A stretch of DNA of 34,777 bases from an uncultured Flavobacteriales bacterium (GCA_937899835.1 CALCCE010000048.1:1-34777); one strand, 5' to 3'; counted from the first letter of the stretch, positions 1 through 8,976 are shown. The notes: generated from the sequence alone by a model not told the origin. Made by a program: numbers and translations.

Positions 1-3000
1 TTGTTCGGTGAGATTGGAGTTGGTACTGGCTTTGGCGTTCAGTTGGATTAGTGTAGTAAAGTGTTTATCCAAGGCCAATTTTATCTCTTCCGTATTTTCT
101 TCGATTCTTTCAGTGCGCCCTTCTATTTTTTCGGTCCGATCGTCAAGGCTCTTAGTAAGTGTTTCTATTCCTTTGGTGCGGTTATTAATATCGTCTACTG
201 ATTTTTTGAGGCCATCTTGTTCCTCACGCGTTGCTTTTTCCTTCGCTTTGATCATTTCAGCGAGGCGGTAGGGCAGGGCAAAGCCAGAGTCGCGCAAGAT
301 TGGCGCGATATCGAGATTGCGCCTTGATTTTCTACAATGAATATCATCTCTACTTTCATTGATTTCAAGCATGATGTCATTGGTGTAGAAGAAATGAGTC
401 GGGTTGGTTGTAGCAGGCTTAACGCATTGGAGACAGTTACAGGGTATTTCAATGTCGAACTCTAAGCCCTTGTAGGTGCTGTGAATGTCTTGCAATGCTT
501 TTACAATGCTCTGCTGTAGCTGCAAACGATCATCGCCAAAGGTGGTAACCACAATTTCTTTCCTACTTCGGTTTACCTGTACTTTGGCTTTAGCACTTGG
601 TGCAGTAAACACTACCCCAAAGGCCCACACATCCTCAAAATCGGATTCAACGTAACTGCATAACTCTGCTGCGAGTTGATTGACAATTCCTCGGGGCATC
701 AGGCGCGGATACTTGTACCGGATCGTCCACTGTTCGGCCGGGTTCCACTTTTCGTGGTTTTCCGGGATCTTGGTATTCATTAAAGAAGGGACGATGTAGG
801 CGTTTTCATTTTTCCGCTTATAAGCCAGTCGAAAGATCTGCAACAATTCCAGCAACTCGTTGTGGTAGTCTTCATATTCCGCTTCACTCCACAACGCTTC
901 AACATCCGATTGTTCCAGTTTCCCATTCTTTTCCCGAATGCTCTTACTGTCGATGATGCGGTACAGGGCGGTGGTGACCCATTCGGGGTTGAGAACAATG
1001 GTTCGGCTGATGGCGGGATAGTCACCGTACCACAATACAATGCCCAACTTGTGGAGGTACTTCAACAAGTCCTTTTGAGCTTGTCCATTGTCTAAGGTGT
1101 GTGTAGCGCATATTTTTCGGTATTCGCTAAATCGAATCAGGTTGTTCTTTTGGTAGAGTAAGGTTTCCAGTTCCTTTCTAATGGCCAATTGATGGCTCAA
1201 AATGGGCTTTCGAACGTGCGGTAATTCAACCAAGCAGTGTTCGATCGCTTTCTTAAGCTCTCTAAAGTTCTCAAGGTGTTCTGGTGTAGAGAAACTGAGG
1301 TCAACATTATACACTTGGTGGCGTACAATGGAGTAAAGGCTTCTATACTCTGCAATGTCAATATTTGCCGGTGTATCTCCGTGCTTCAGGTTTTGAAGCA
1401 ATAAGATGGGATTGTCATCCCTTTCGGTAAATATCTCAATGGTTTGTAGCCATTCTTCGTACTTGTTTCCCTGGTCGGCTCTGGAATCGGTCACCAGAAT
1501 GTAAAGTGCATCATCACTCAAAAAGAAACGGTGGGCTTGGTATAGGATGTCTTGACCTCCGAAGTCCCAGATATGACTAATAAAATTGTCCTTGGAAGTT
1601 GGGAATTTGTGGTCGTAAATGTCTACACCTCGGGTTCGATCTTCGTCGGAAGGTAAAGGTTTGTCTTCGTCTTCTAATTTGTATCGAAGTGAGGTTTTTC
1701 CCGTTTTTCCTTCACCTAAAAGCAGGACTTTGGCTTCGAACAGGGGTACTTCTTCTATGTCTTCTTTACTTAGTTCTTCGAAGTAACGTTTTATAGCCGC
1801 CTTACCCTGCTCAACAGTTTCAGGTGGTGGTGTTGTCAGTGGGTTATCGTATAAAGAAATACCTGAGGAAAATTCATTCGAGCCTATTTCAGCTTTAAAA
1901 TCAGTGATCCATGAGGGTAGTTTAGAAATTTTATTTGAATTGAGATATAAGATTCTTAAACCTGTTAATTCTCTGAGTGGTTCTAAATCAGAAATTTGAT
2001 TTGATTTAAGTTGTAATTGTGATAAATTCTTTAATTTTTTGAGTGGCCCTAACTTGGAGATGTTATTGGAATTTAGGGATATAGTTATTAAATCCTTTAA
2101 ATATTTTAGTGGTTCTAAATCCGAAATGCTATTTGAATCAAGGCCTATGAAATTTAAGCCTTTTAAATCTTTGAGTGGCCCTAACTCAGAAACATTATTT
2201 GATTTGAGGTTTATAGATTTTAAATTCTTTAAATGTTTTAGTGGATTTAAATCTGAAACTTGATTTGATCGGAGGTTTAAAGATTTTAATTCCTTTAAAT
2301 ATTTTAATGAATTTAAATCTGAAACATTATTTGATTGAAGGTCTATAGATTTTAATTTCTTTAAATGCTTTAATGGGTTTAAATTCGAAACTTGATTTAG
2401 TCGGAGGTCTAAGTCTGTTAATTCAGTTAAATCTTTAAGCGGCTCTATATTTGAAATTTGATTTTTGTCAAGATATAGATAAGTAAGGGTGTTCAAATTT
2501 TTGAGTGGCTCTAAATCCGAAATCCGATTTGATCGGAGTTCTAAATAGGTTAATCCATTTATTTCTTTGAGCGCTTTTATGTCCGAAATTTGATTATTGT
2601 GAAGATCTAAAAAGGTAAGAGCATTTAAATTTTTGAGTGGTTCTAACTCTGAAATTTGATTCGAGCTAAGATTTAATTCAGTTAATTTTGTTAAATACTT
2701 GAGTTGTTTTATGTCTGAGATTCTATTGTTACTTAGTCTTAGGTAATTTAGATTTTTGAGATTCCTTAGTGGACTTATTGCTGTAACTTTATTATGGTTA
2801 AGATTTAAAAATTTCAATGTGCCCAAAGTTCTTATTGGACCTAAGTTTGAAATTAGATTTGTGTTAAGGTCTAATGCTTCTAAATTTTCTAATTTTTTAC
2901 AAAAGGATATATTGGATGTTTTGTATCCAATTAACTTTAGTATTTCCAATTCCTGTAATTTATTGATATAAATAATATCAATTATTATGTTCTCTTTGTT

Positions 3001-3309
3001 TGTAATTGAATTTAATTTGAAGTTGTTGCTCTCTCCAATTATTAGGCATCTTAATCGATTGAGATTCTTTATATCCTTTGTTAAATACTTAATGTTGTTA
3101 TGTGAACCTGTATTTTGACTCGTGAATTCTTCCTCTTTCAAATAATCATACGATCCTCCCGATAGGTTAAGCGTTTCAAGCTGCGTACACTCAAACAACT
3201 CTGGCAAATCCCCAAGATTGGTAATACCACAGTTGCCCAAATCCAAAAAAGTCGATTGGGTTTCCAAACATTCTCGAATCAGCCGTTTGGCTTGCGATAA
3301 GTCGTGCAT
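1..3309 (-). CDS. Roco family protein (LRR-Roc-COR), C-terminus cut by window edge
   Basis: The frame is open without a stop from 3309 to base 1, giving 1103 residues and continuing outside the window. Order: a short N-terminal helix-plus-LRR-cap region, 15 leucine-rich repeats (residues 137-466), a Roc GTPase domain with P-loop GEGKTGKTSL (532-541) and a DFGGQ switch (582-586), a COR domain, the CNCLQC cysteine cluster (957-962) typical of the C-terminal region of bacterial Roco proteins, then a Lys/Glu-rich heptad-like tail likely to form a coiled coil. Roco proteins are dimeric GTPases of mostly unknown function in bacteria. The G4 guanine-specificity motif is degenerate (NLKHGD at 640-645 instead of NKxD). 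Start: the ATG at 3309 (MHDLSQAKRLI) fits the usual family N-terminus, but in-frame ATGs at 3378 and 3393 are also open. No functional link to the alginate genes is visible. Confidence 0.88.
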   Translation of the reverse strand, partial: MHDLSQAKRLIRECLETQSTFLDLGNCGITNLGDLPELFECTQLETLNLSGGSYDYLKEEEFTSQNTGSHNNIKYLTKDIKNLNRLRCLIIGESNNFKLNSITNKENIIIDIIYINKLQELEILKLIGYKTSNISFCKKLENLEALDLNTNLISNLGPIRTLGTLKFLNLNHNKVTAISPLRNLKNLNYLRLSNNRISDIKQLKYLTKLTELNLSSNQISELEPLKNLNALTFLDLHNNQISDIKALKEINGLTYLELRSNRISDLEPLKNLNTLTYLYLDKNQISNIEPLKDLTELTDLDLRLNQVSNLNPLKHLKKLKSIDLQSNNVSDLNSLKYLKELKSLNLRSNQVSDLNPLKHLKNLKSINLKSNNVSELGPLKDLKGLNFIGLDSNSISDLEPLKYLKDLITISLNSNNISKLGPLKKLKNLSQLQLKSNQISDLEPLRELTGLRILYLNSNKISKLPSWITDFKAEIGSNEFSSGISLYDNPLTTPPPETVEQGKAAIKRYFEELSKEDIEEVPLFEAKVLLLGEGKTGKTSLRYKLEDEDKPLPSDEDRTRGVDIYDHKFPTSKDNFISHIWDFGGQDILYQAHRFFLSDDALYILVTDSRADQGNKYEEWLQTIEIFTERDDNPILLLQNLKHGDTPANIDIAEYRSLYSIVRHQVYNVDLSFSTPEHLENFRELKKAIEHCLVELPHVRKPILSHQLAIRKELETLLYQKNNLIRFSEYRKICATHTLDNGQAQKDLLKYLHKLGIVLWYGDYPAISRTIVLNPEWVTTALYRIIDSKSIREKNGKLEQSDVEALWSEAEYEDYHNELLELLQIFRLAYKRKNENAYIVPSLMNTKIPENHEKWNPAEQWTIRYKYPRLMPRGIVNQLAAELCSYVESDFEDVWAFGVVFTAPSAKAKVQVNRSRKEIVVTTFGDDRLQLQQSIVKALQDIHSTYKGLEFDIEIPCNCLQCVKPATTNPTHFFYTNDIMLEINESRDDIHCRKSRRNLDIAPILRDSGFALPYRLAEMIKAKEKATREEQDGLKKSVDDINNRTKGIETLTKSLDDRTEKIEGRTERIEENTEEIKLALDKHFTTLIQLNAKASTNSNLTEQ
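1912..2901 (-). repeat. 15 x 66-bp tandem repeats encoding 22-residue LRRs
   Basis: This segment of the Roco gene encodes fifteen consecutive 22-residue leucine-rich repeats with no insertion or deletion, consensus LKxLxxLxxLxLxSNxISDLEP. Neighbouring units are also similar at DNA level; for example the stretch around 2180-2400 repeats the same AT-rich text every 66 bases. Base composition is clearly more AT-rich than the Roc/COR part of the same gene and than the rest of the window. The SNxISDLxP pattern resembles SDS22/internalin-type LRRs, which usually bind proteins. Confidence 0.85.
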
Positions 3310-3641
3310 ATTTTTTTCAATTGAAACTACGGGTGGCCAACGCGGATGGTCCAGACATCCGAGTGGGAGGAGCAACATGTCATGGTGGTACATCCGCTCC
3401 AAAGCATATTTACAATTGGAAATTTAATTGAATCCAGCGCCTTGCTCCAAATCCATTGGGCAAAAAATGGTGCTTCAACCATGGAAATCCCCTCAAGAGA
3501 TTAATAATATGGCATGTCGAGCTGTTTCGAGTAGGCTTTAATCGCCCAAGCCACTTCCAACTGCATCCATCATTTGACCACGGGTTCTCATCTTCACGTC
3601 CCGCTCAATCCCGAACTTTGCCCCCACAAAGCAACCTGATC
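3310..3641. other. Divergent intergenic region between Roco gene and queA
   Basis: About 330 bases lie between the chosen starts of the two divergent genes. Part of it could be coding if an upstream start is used on either side: in-frame ATG at 3378 or 3393 for the Roco gene, or an open queA frame back to 3456. The residues these would add look unlike either family. I see no convincing promoter, hairpin or RNA. Confidence 0.4.
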
Positions 3642-4883
3642 ATGTCCGCGGAACCTTCCGAAACCCACCCAGCCCATTTAGCCATCTCGGATTATACGTA
3701 TGACTTGCCGGATGAGCGCATTGCGCGCTATCCGCTGGTGGAGCGGGATACGAGCAAGCTGTTGGTGTACCGCGAGGGCAGGGTAGAGGAGCAGGTGTTT
3801 CATCAATTGCCGGATTTGTTGCAACCCAAAGATTGCCTGGTGTTCAACGATACCCGGGTGATCCACGCACGGCTGCACTTGCAGCGGCCCACCGGTGCGC
3901 ACATGGAGGTGTTGTGCCTGGAACCGGTGCAGCCGGTGGAAATTACTGAGGCTTTTGCGCAAACCGAGCGCACCGTGTGGCGCGCCTTGGTGCGCAACGG
4001 CAAGCGCTGGCAAGTGGGCACTGCGGTGACCAAGGAGATTGTTTTGGAAGGTAAAAACTACACCTTGCAAGCCACCCTGAAGGCCAAGGAGGCGGACAGC
4101 GCCCTGGTAGAATTTTTGTGGGACCAAGTCCAAACCTTTGCCGAGGTGCTGGACGATGTGGGCATTCTGCCTTTGCCGCCCTACCTCAACCGCGAAACCA
4201 AAGCCGAAGACGAGGAACGCTACCAAACCCTCTACGCCCAAGCCAAGGGCTCGGTGGCAGCGCCCACGGCAGGTTTGCATTTCACTCCGCGGGTGTTCGA
4301 CGATTTGCAAGCCCGGCAAGTGCAGCCGATCTTCGTCACCTTGCACGTGGGGGCAGGCACCTTTAAGCCGGTGAAGGCGGCCACCATGAAAGGGCATCAA
4401 ATGCACCGCGAACGCATTGCCATTACCCGAAAATCGATTGAAAAAATGCGTGCTGCGGCTGAAAGCCAACGCATTGTTGCGGTGGGCACCACTTCGCTGC
4501 GCACCATCGAAAGCCTCTATTGGTTTGGGGTGAAACTACATGCTGGTGCCGACTTGCCCGAACTGGAAGTAGGGCAGTGGGACCCTTACGAGTTGGCCGG
4601 GCAGGCGCTGCCTGCTGCCCAAGCGCTGGATGCGGTGTTGGCGTGGATGCAAAGCCGTGAATTGACTGAACTCACTGGCCAAACCCAGCTGCTCATTGCA
4701 CCGGGCTACACCATCCGCATGGCCCATGCGCTCATTACCAATTTTCACCAGCCCAACAGCACCTTGCTACTGCTGGTGGCGGCCTTTATCGGGCCCGATT
4801 GGCGCAAGGTATACGACCATGCGCTTGCCCATGATTTTCGCTTTTTGAGTTTTGGAGACAGCTCCATCCTGTTCAAAAGCTGA
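3642..4883 (+). CDS. queA: S-adenosylmethionine:tRNA ribosyltransferase-isomerase QueA
   Basis: This 413-residue enzyme of queuosine biosynthesis transfers and isomerises the ribosyl part of SAM onto preQ1 at tRNA position 34, giving epoxyqueuosine. Family landmarks include the N-terminal YDLPDERIARYPL...RDTSKLLV, the VFNDTRVIHARL segment, GSVAAPTAGLHFT with HVGAGTFKPV, and the C-terminal LITNFHQPNSTLLLLVAAFIG. The sequence is of the longer type seen in many Bacteroidota. The open frame runs upstream to 3456, but the extra 62 residues do not look like QueA and the conserved protein begins right after the ATG at 3642, so I use that start. It is convergent with the alginate operon and functionally separate from it. 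Confidence 0.95.
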   Translation: MSAEPSETHPAHLAISDYTYDLPDERIARYPLVERDTSKLLVYREGRVEEQVFHQLPDLLQPKDCLVFNDTRVIHARLHLQRPTGAHMEVLCLEPVQPVEITEAFAQTERTVWRALVRNGKRWQVGTAVTKEIVLEGKNYTLQATLKAKEADSALVEFLWDQVQTFAEVLDDVGILPLPPYLNRETKAEDEERYQTLYAQAKGSVAAPTAGLHFTPRVFDDLQARQVQPIFVTLHVGAGTFKPVKAATMKGHQMHRERIAITRKSIEKMRAAAESQRIVAVGTTSLRTIESLYWFGVKLHAGADLPELEVGQWDPYELAGQALPAAQALDAVLAWMQSRELTELTGQTQLLIAPGYTIRMAHALITNFHQPNSTLLLLVAAFIGPDWRKVYDHALAHDFRFLSFGDSSILFKS

Positions 4884-5030
4884 AACTGCCTCACCATTTT
4901 TTGGATTTCTCCGAAAGGGCACAGTTGCAAAAGGCAAACGACCGTATGTGGGGCCGAATGCAGGCAGCTTTTAGGCTACCATTGAATCTGCGGAAGTGCC
5001 CGTGCAAAAGCGCAGCGATGGAGGATCGAA

Positions 5031-5075
5031 ACAAAAAACGCGGAGGGTTTAAAGTGAATTTTAAACCGCTCCGCG
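5031..5075 (-). terminator. Rho-independent terminator of the alginate catabolic operon
   Basis: A long inverted repeat: left arm CGCGGAGGGTTTAAA (5039-5053), right arm TTTAAACC then CTCCGCG (5060-5067 and 5069-5075), with one bulged G at 5068 and a 6-base loop. Read on the minus strand the hairpin is followed by TTTTTTG (complement of the A-run 5033-5038), the classic intrinsic terminator layout, about 50 bases beyond the eda stop. The stem may also stop queA transcripts arriving from the other side, although no T-run follows on the plus strand. Confidence 0.8.
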
Positions 5076-5127
5076 CACGCTAATCCCGCAATGGAAATGC
5101 TGGGTATTTTTGGCAATCGAAATTGCT

Positions 5128-5799
5128 TTAAGCAGAAGTATTTAGGTCTTGGGCCAGTTGTATACTGAATTGCAACAGTTCGGTGATTTTCGAGTATTGA
5201 AAGTGCCCCTCGTCGTCTTTTACAAACAACCTGGAGCCCATGCCTACGCATTTGGCACCCGCCTCAAACCAAGCTTTCAGGTTTTCCTCCTCGGGCTTTA
5301 CGCCACCGGTAGGCATGATGTTGAACCAGGGGCAAGGCGCCTGTGCCGCTTTCACGAAGGCCGGCCCGAGCACATTCCCCGGAAAGGCTTTGATAATGGG
5401 CATGCCCATGAGGTGCGCCCGTTGCATCTCGGTGAGTGTTCCACAGCCACCGCTCCACAATATATCGTGCGCCCGACAAGTTTCTGACACGCCCTCGTCC
5501 AAAAAGGGCGAAACCAAAAAGTGAGCACCCATTTCGATAAAAAGTGCAGCTTGCTTTTCGTTGGCAATCGAGCCCACCCCAAGCGCCAACTCGGGGTAGT
5601 GTTGCTTCGAATAGTTGATGAGGGCATCAAACACCACCGGGGCATGGTTGCCGCGATTGGTAAATTCAATGACCCGAGCGCCACCTGCATAGCAAGCATC
5701 GATCAATTGCCGGGCCACCACAATGTCTGCTTCGTAAAAAAGAGGAATGACCCTCGTTTGAAGCATGAGGTTAACTACGTGTTCCTTTTTCATAGGCAT
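5128..5799 (-). CDS. eda: KDPG/KHG aldolase (2-dehydro-3-deoxy-6-phosphogluconate aldolase)
   Basis: Cytosolic class I aldolase that splits KDPG into pyruvate and glyceraldehyde-3-phosphate, the last step of alginate monomer breakdown. From MPMKKEHVV the protein has 223 residues, normal for the family. Visible landmarks are VIEFTNRG (catalytic Glu45 region), the GVGSI turn, and IIKAFPGNVLG with the expected Schiff-base Lys137, followed by PTGGV for phosphate binding. The open frame extends upstream to 5898, but that extension overlaps kdgK and is not aldolase-like. The chosen ATG overlaps the kdgK stop as TAATG, which suggests translational coupling; a second in-frame ATG lies at 5793. Last gene of the minus-strand operon. 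Confidence 0.93.
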   Translation of the reverse strand: MPMKKEHVVNLMLQTRVIPLFYEADIVVARQLIDACYAGGARVIEFTNRGNHAPVVFDALINYSKQHYPELALGVGSIANEKQAALFIEMGAHFLVSPFLDEGVSETCRAHDILWSGGCGTLTEMQRAHLMGMPIIKAFPGNVLGPAFVKAAQAPCPWFNIMPTGGVKPEEENLKAWFEAGAKCVGMGSRLFVKDDEGHFQYSKITELLQFSIQLAQDLNTSA

Positions 5800-6833
5800 T
5801 ATCGGGCTACGCGGCCAGAAGCATCTCCGGCCAGCAATTTCTCCACTTCTGCTACGGTAGCAAGGTTGGCATCGCCATAAATGGTGTGTTTCAAACAACT
5901 GGCCGCTACGGCAAAATTCAAGGCATACTGGGGATCTTCTTGTTGGATCAGCCCATAGATGAGGCCCCCCATGAAAGAGTCGCCACCACCTACCCGGTCC
6001 ACAATGTGGGTGATGTTGTAGGTAGGTGCGGTGTAGAATTGCTGCCCGTCGTACAAAATACCCGACCAGGTATTGTGCGAAGCACTAATGGAGCCCCGGA
6101 GGGTAATGATCACTTTTTTAGCTCTCGGAAAACGTTCCATCAATTGCTGGCAAACACTTTCATAAGCTTTGGAATCCATGCTTTCTCCCTGGTGAATGTC
6201 TACCCCCTGGGGGGCAATGCCGAAATGCTTTTCTGCGTCCTCCTCGTTGCCAAGAATCACATCGCACCCTTCCACCAAAGCTGGCATTACTTCGCTGGCC
6301 GGTTTGCCCCATTTCCACAGTTTGCTGCGGTAGTTCAAGTCGGTCGATACCGTAACGCCCATGCGGTTGGCGGTTTGAATGGCCTCCAGGCAAACGGCAG
6401 CCGCCGATGCCGAAATGGCCGGTGTAATGCCCGTCCAGTGAAACCACTGGGAGTCTTGAAAAACCTTTTCCCAATCTACCATGCCCGGTTCGATGGAAGA
6501 AAAAGCCGAATGGCTGCGGTCGTAAACCACTTTGCTGCCCCGGTTAACGGCCCCTATTTCGAGAAAATAAATCCCCAGGCGGTCGCCACCAAACAGGGTA
6601 TCGGAAGTGCCTACGTTGCGTTTGCGCAATTCCATTTGCGCACAACGGCCAATATCGTTGTCGGGCAGTCGGGTAACGAATTCCACGGGGAGGCCATAGT
6701 TGGCCAGGGAGACGGCTACGTTGGATTCACCGCCACCGTAGACCACGTCAAAATTGGTGGCCTGCGAAAACCGTTTCCAACCCGGAGGCGTAAGCCGAAG
6801 CATGATTTCTCCGAAAGTGACAATCTTTTTCAT
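5799..6833 (-). CDS. kdgK: 2-dehydro-3-deoxygluconokinase (PfkB family)
   Basis: Cytosolic sugar kinase that phosphorylates KDG with ATP to KDPG, feeding the adjacent aldolase. The 344-residue protein is a full-length PfkB/ribokinase: start MKKIVTFGEIMLRLTPP, substrate-binding GGGESNVAVSLA (33-44), and the C-terminal DRVGGGDSFMGGL signature with the catalytic base Asp285. This is the GGGD variant of the usual GAGD. It overlaps eda by one base at its stop and is separated from the upstream SDR by 93 bases, the largest gap in the operon. Substrate is assigned from similarity and context; the pathway neighbours make KDG by far the most likely. Confidence 0.92.
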   Translation of the reverse strand: MKKIVTFGEIMLRLTPPGWKRFSQATNFDVVYGGGESNVAVSLANYGLPVEFVTRLPDNDIGRCAQMELRKRNVGTSDTLFGGDRLGIYFLEIGAVNRGSKVVYDRSHSAFSSIEPGMVDWEKVFQDSQWFHWTGITPAISASAAAVCLEAIQTANRMGVTVSTDLNYRSKLWKWGKPASEVMPALVEGCDVILGNEEDAEKHFGIAPQGVDIHQGESMDSKAYESVCQQLMERFPRAKKVIITLRGSISASHNTWSGILYDGQQFYTAPTYNITHIVDRVGGGDSFMGGLIYGLIQQEDPQYALNFAVAASCLKHTIYGDANLATVAEVEKLLAGDASGRVAR

Positions 6834-6926
6834 TGAATTGAATGTTTTGGATGCATGTCCACACCGCTTCCGGAGTGGGGGAGAGGATCAAGGTGCGCTG
6901 GCTGAAGCAACGCAGGGCGGTTGCAT

Positions 6927-7694
6927 TTAAGAAAATGCAAGACCGCCGTTGATGTCGATGTTGTTGCCCGTCACAAACGAAGCTTGGTCCGACAACAGGT
7001 AAACCACCAAATCGGCTACTTCATCGGCTTCTCCTTCACGCCTCAGCGGAGTGGCGGCCGCCACTTTTTCGCGCACCGCATCTTTGGTAAAGGTGTCGTG
7101 AAACGTGGTGTTGATCATTCCCGGGGTGAGTGCATTGACCCGAATGCCTTTGGGACCGAGTTCTTTGGCCATGCTCCGGGTGTAGGTCATCACCGCCCCT
7201 TTGGCAGCGGCATACGCTCCGGCTCCCGGGCCACCACCATCACGAGCGGCTTGCGAAGAAAAGTTTACAATGGCACTGCCTTCTGGCATCATGGGCACAA
7301 TGGCTTGCGAAACCAGAAAAACCGAATTGAGGTTGAGGCGCACCACAAAGTTGAGAAAGTCTTCGTCCATTTCGGCCAGGGTTTTGCGCGCTACCAGGCC
7401 TCCTGCTACGTTCACCAGGTAGTGCACCGCATCGCCGAAAGCCTCTTTGGTTGCAGCGGCCAGGGCGTCAATGTCAGCCTTGCTGGTCATGTCTCCCTTT
7501 ACGGCAATGGCTTCTCCACCCGCTTCTTTGATGAGGGCGAGCGTGGTGGTGGCATCGTCGGGGTTGTTGAGGTGGTTCACAACTACTTTGGCCCCTTTGG
7601 AGGCAAGGTTGACCGAAATGGCGCGGCCAATATCCCGAGCACCACCGGTCACAACGGCTACTTTTCCTTGTAGGTTCATGGTTGATGTATTCAT
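6927..7694 (-). CDS. SDR-family oxidoreductase, probable DEH reductase
   Basis: A 255-residue short-chain dehydrogenase. The Rossmann nucleotide-binding motif is VTGGARDIGRA (15-25), followed by NVAGG (95-99), then catalytic Ser146/147, Tyr161 and Lys165 (YAAAK), and a C-terminal FVTGNNIDINGG. In alginate loci an SDR of this kind reduces 4-deoxy-L-erythro-5-hexoseulose uronate (DEH) to KDG with NAD(P)H. Its place between a uronate transporter, kdgF and kdgK supports that role, though the sequence alone cannot fix substrate or cofactor. The start could be 7694 or the internal ATG at 7679 (MNLQGKVAVV); only 16 bases separate it from the transporter gene. Confidence 0.87.
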   Translation of the reverse strand: MNTSTMNLQGKVAVVTGGARDIGRAISVNLASKGAKVVVNHLNNPDDATTTLALIKEAGGEAIAVKGDMTSKADIDALAAATKEAFGDAVHYLVNVAGGLVARKTLAEMDEDFLNFVVRLNLNSVFLVSQAIVPMMPEGSAIVNFSSQAARDGGGPGAGAYAAAKGAVMTYTRSMAKELGPKGIRVNALTPGMINTTFHDTFTKDAVREKVAAATPLRREGEADEVADLVVYLLSDQASFVTGNNIDINGGLAFS

Positions 7695-7710
7695 GGTTTT
7701 CGAATGTTTT

Positions 7711-8976
7711 TTATTGGTCTATAGGTTTAATTTCTTTTGCGAAAAAGCGAATGGATAGATAGCCGAGTGGTACAAACACAGCGATCATGATGAAAATGGG
7801 AGTGTAGGAATAGTGTTCGGTAATGACCGGTACCAGAAAGTTCATGAGGATCACCGAGAAGATGCCCACGGTGCCTCCCAGGCCGGCCAAAGAGCCCACT
7901 GATTTTCCACTCAAAAGGTCACTTGGAATCGTTTGAATGTTGGAGATGATGAATTGAAAGCCAAACAAGACTCCCGCTACAATGAGGACAAAACGTTCGG
8001 GAGTGTTGCCAAAGAGAATGGTGGCCACCAGCCCCAAAAACATGATGATGCAGCCGATCAAAATGGTGCGCTTGCGCGCTTGATCTACCGATCCACCTCG
8101 AATGATGATTTGTCCTGAAAAATAGCCTCCCGTAAGGCTGCCAACGGCAGCGCCTACGTAGGGTACCCAGGCAAAAAAGCCGATTTCTTTTACGTTAAAG
8201 CCATAAACATCCGCCAGGTAGATGGGCATCCAGCCCACAAAAAGCCACCAAATGGGCTCGATGAAAAACCGGGAGATCAACACTGCCCATGGGGCGCGGT
8301 GCGACAAAATATGCACCATGCTGAGGCCTTCTTGCGCGCTGCTTGCTTGTTGCTGTTGCATCCCCGATCGAATGAGTTCCCGCTCTTCGGGAGTGATCCA
8401 CGGGTGTTTATTGGGCAAGGCCTTGTTGAAAATAAGCCATGGAATGACCCACAGCAAACCCAGTGCGCCCAAGAGCACGAAAGTCATTTCCCAGCCAATG
8501 GCCACCCAGATCATCGCGATGAGGGGTGGGGCAATGATGGAACCCATGGCCGCTCCGGAGTTGAAGATGCCCTGGGCCAGCGCCCGTTCTTTGGACGGAA
8601 ACCACTCGGCATTGCTTTTTACAGCCCCCGGCCAGTTGCCCGCCTCGCCCAATCCGAGCAATACCCGAAACAAGCTGAAGGAAATCAGGCTGCGGGCCAG
8701 GCCGTGCAACGAAGTAGCGATACCCCAAACCGTGATGGAAATCACGAAGCCCAGTTTCGTGCCAATTTTATCAAACATTTTTCCCGTGAGGGATTGGCCA
8801 ATGGCATACGCCACCAAAAAGATGTTGAGAATGAGCGCATAGTCGTTTTTGTCCATGCCCAAATCTTCGGAAATGTCAGGCCACATGATGCCCAAAGCCG
8901 ACCGATCGATGTAGTTGATGATCGTAGCCAGGCAGATCAGCCCGATGATGTACCAGCGAAGTCCCTTGATTTTCAT
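7711..8976 (-). CDS. MFS transporter, hexuronate/unsaturated uronate type
   Basis: Inner-membrane major facilitator protein of 421 residues with about 12 hydrophobic segments. It is closest in appearance to the anion:cation symporter (ExuT-like) branch: TIINYIDRSALGIMWPDI in helix 1, GKMFDKIGTKLGF in the 2-3 loop, and FRVLLGLGEAGNWPGAVKSNAEWFP in helices 4-5. Such carriers take up uronates by proton symport. Here it would move unsaturated monouronate or DEH produced by the PL17 and PL6 lyases from periplasm to cytosol. Its ATG overlaps the kdgF stop by four bases (ATGA), so the two are probably translated together. The exact substrate is inferred from context. Confidence 0.9.
   Translation of the reverse strand: MKIKGLRWYIIGLICLATIINYIDRSALGIMWPDISEDLGMDKNDYALILNIFLVAYAIGQSLTGKMFDKIGTKLGFVISITVWGIATSLHGLARSLISFSLFRVLLGLGEAGNWPGAVKSNAEWFPSKERALAQGIFNSGAAMGSIIAPPLIAMIWVAIGWEMTFVLLGALGLLWVIPWLIFNKALPNKHPWITPEERELIRSGMQQQQASSAQEGLSMVHILSHRAPWAVLISRFFIEPIWWLFVGWMPIYLADVYGFNVKEIGFFAWVPYVGAAVGSLTGGYFSGQIIIRGGSVDQARKRTILIGCIIMFLGLVATILFGNTPERFVLIVAGVLFGFQFIISNIQTIPSDLLSGKSVGSLAGLGGTVGIFSVILMNFLVPVITEHYSYTPIFIMIAVFVPLGYLSIRFFAKEIKPIDQ

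Noticed and set aside
1912-2901. CRISPR-like periodic repeat
   Set aside because: The period is 66 bases with no unique spacers, and the units code for leucine-rich repeats in frame.
3310-3393. Longer N-terminus for the Roco protein (ATG at 3393 or 3378)
   Set aside because: The frame is open, but the added residues are not typical; the 3309 start gives the usual family N-terminus. Not excluded.
3456-3641. N-terminal extension of the queA frame
   Set aside because: The 62 extra residues are unlike QueA and lie in the divergent intergenic region; the conserved protein begins just after the ATG at 3642.
3678-4469. 263-codon frame antisense to queA
   Set aside because: Shadow of a GC-rich real gene; the product is low-complexity His/Gln/Arg-rich with no family features.
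5800-5898. N-terminal extension of eda
   Set aside because: It overlaps kdgK coding sequence and encodes Arg/Cys-rich text unlike aldolases; the TAATG overlap start at 5799 fits the family.
5886-6836. 316-codon plus-strand frame over kdgK
   Set aside because: Antisense shadow of a clear PfkB kinase; no recognisable domain.
6921-7673. 250-codon plus-strand frame over the SDR gene
   Set aside because: Antisense shadow; the SDR carries complete catalytic motifs on the other strand.
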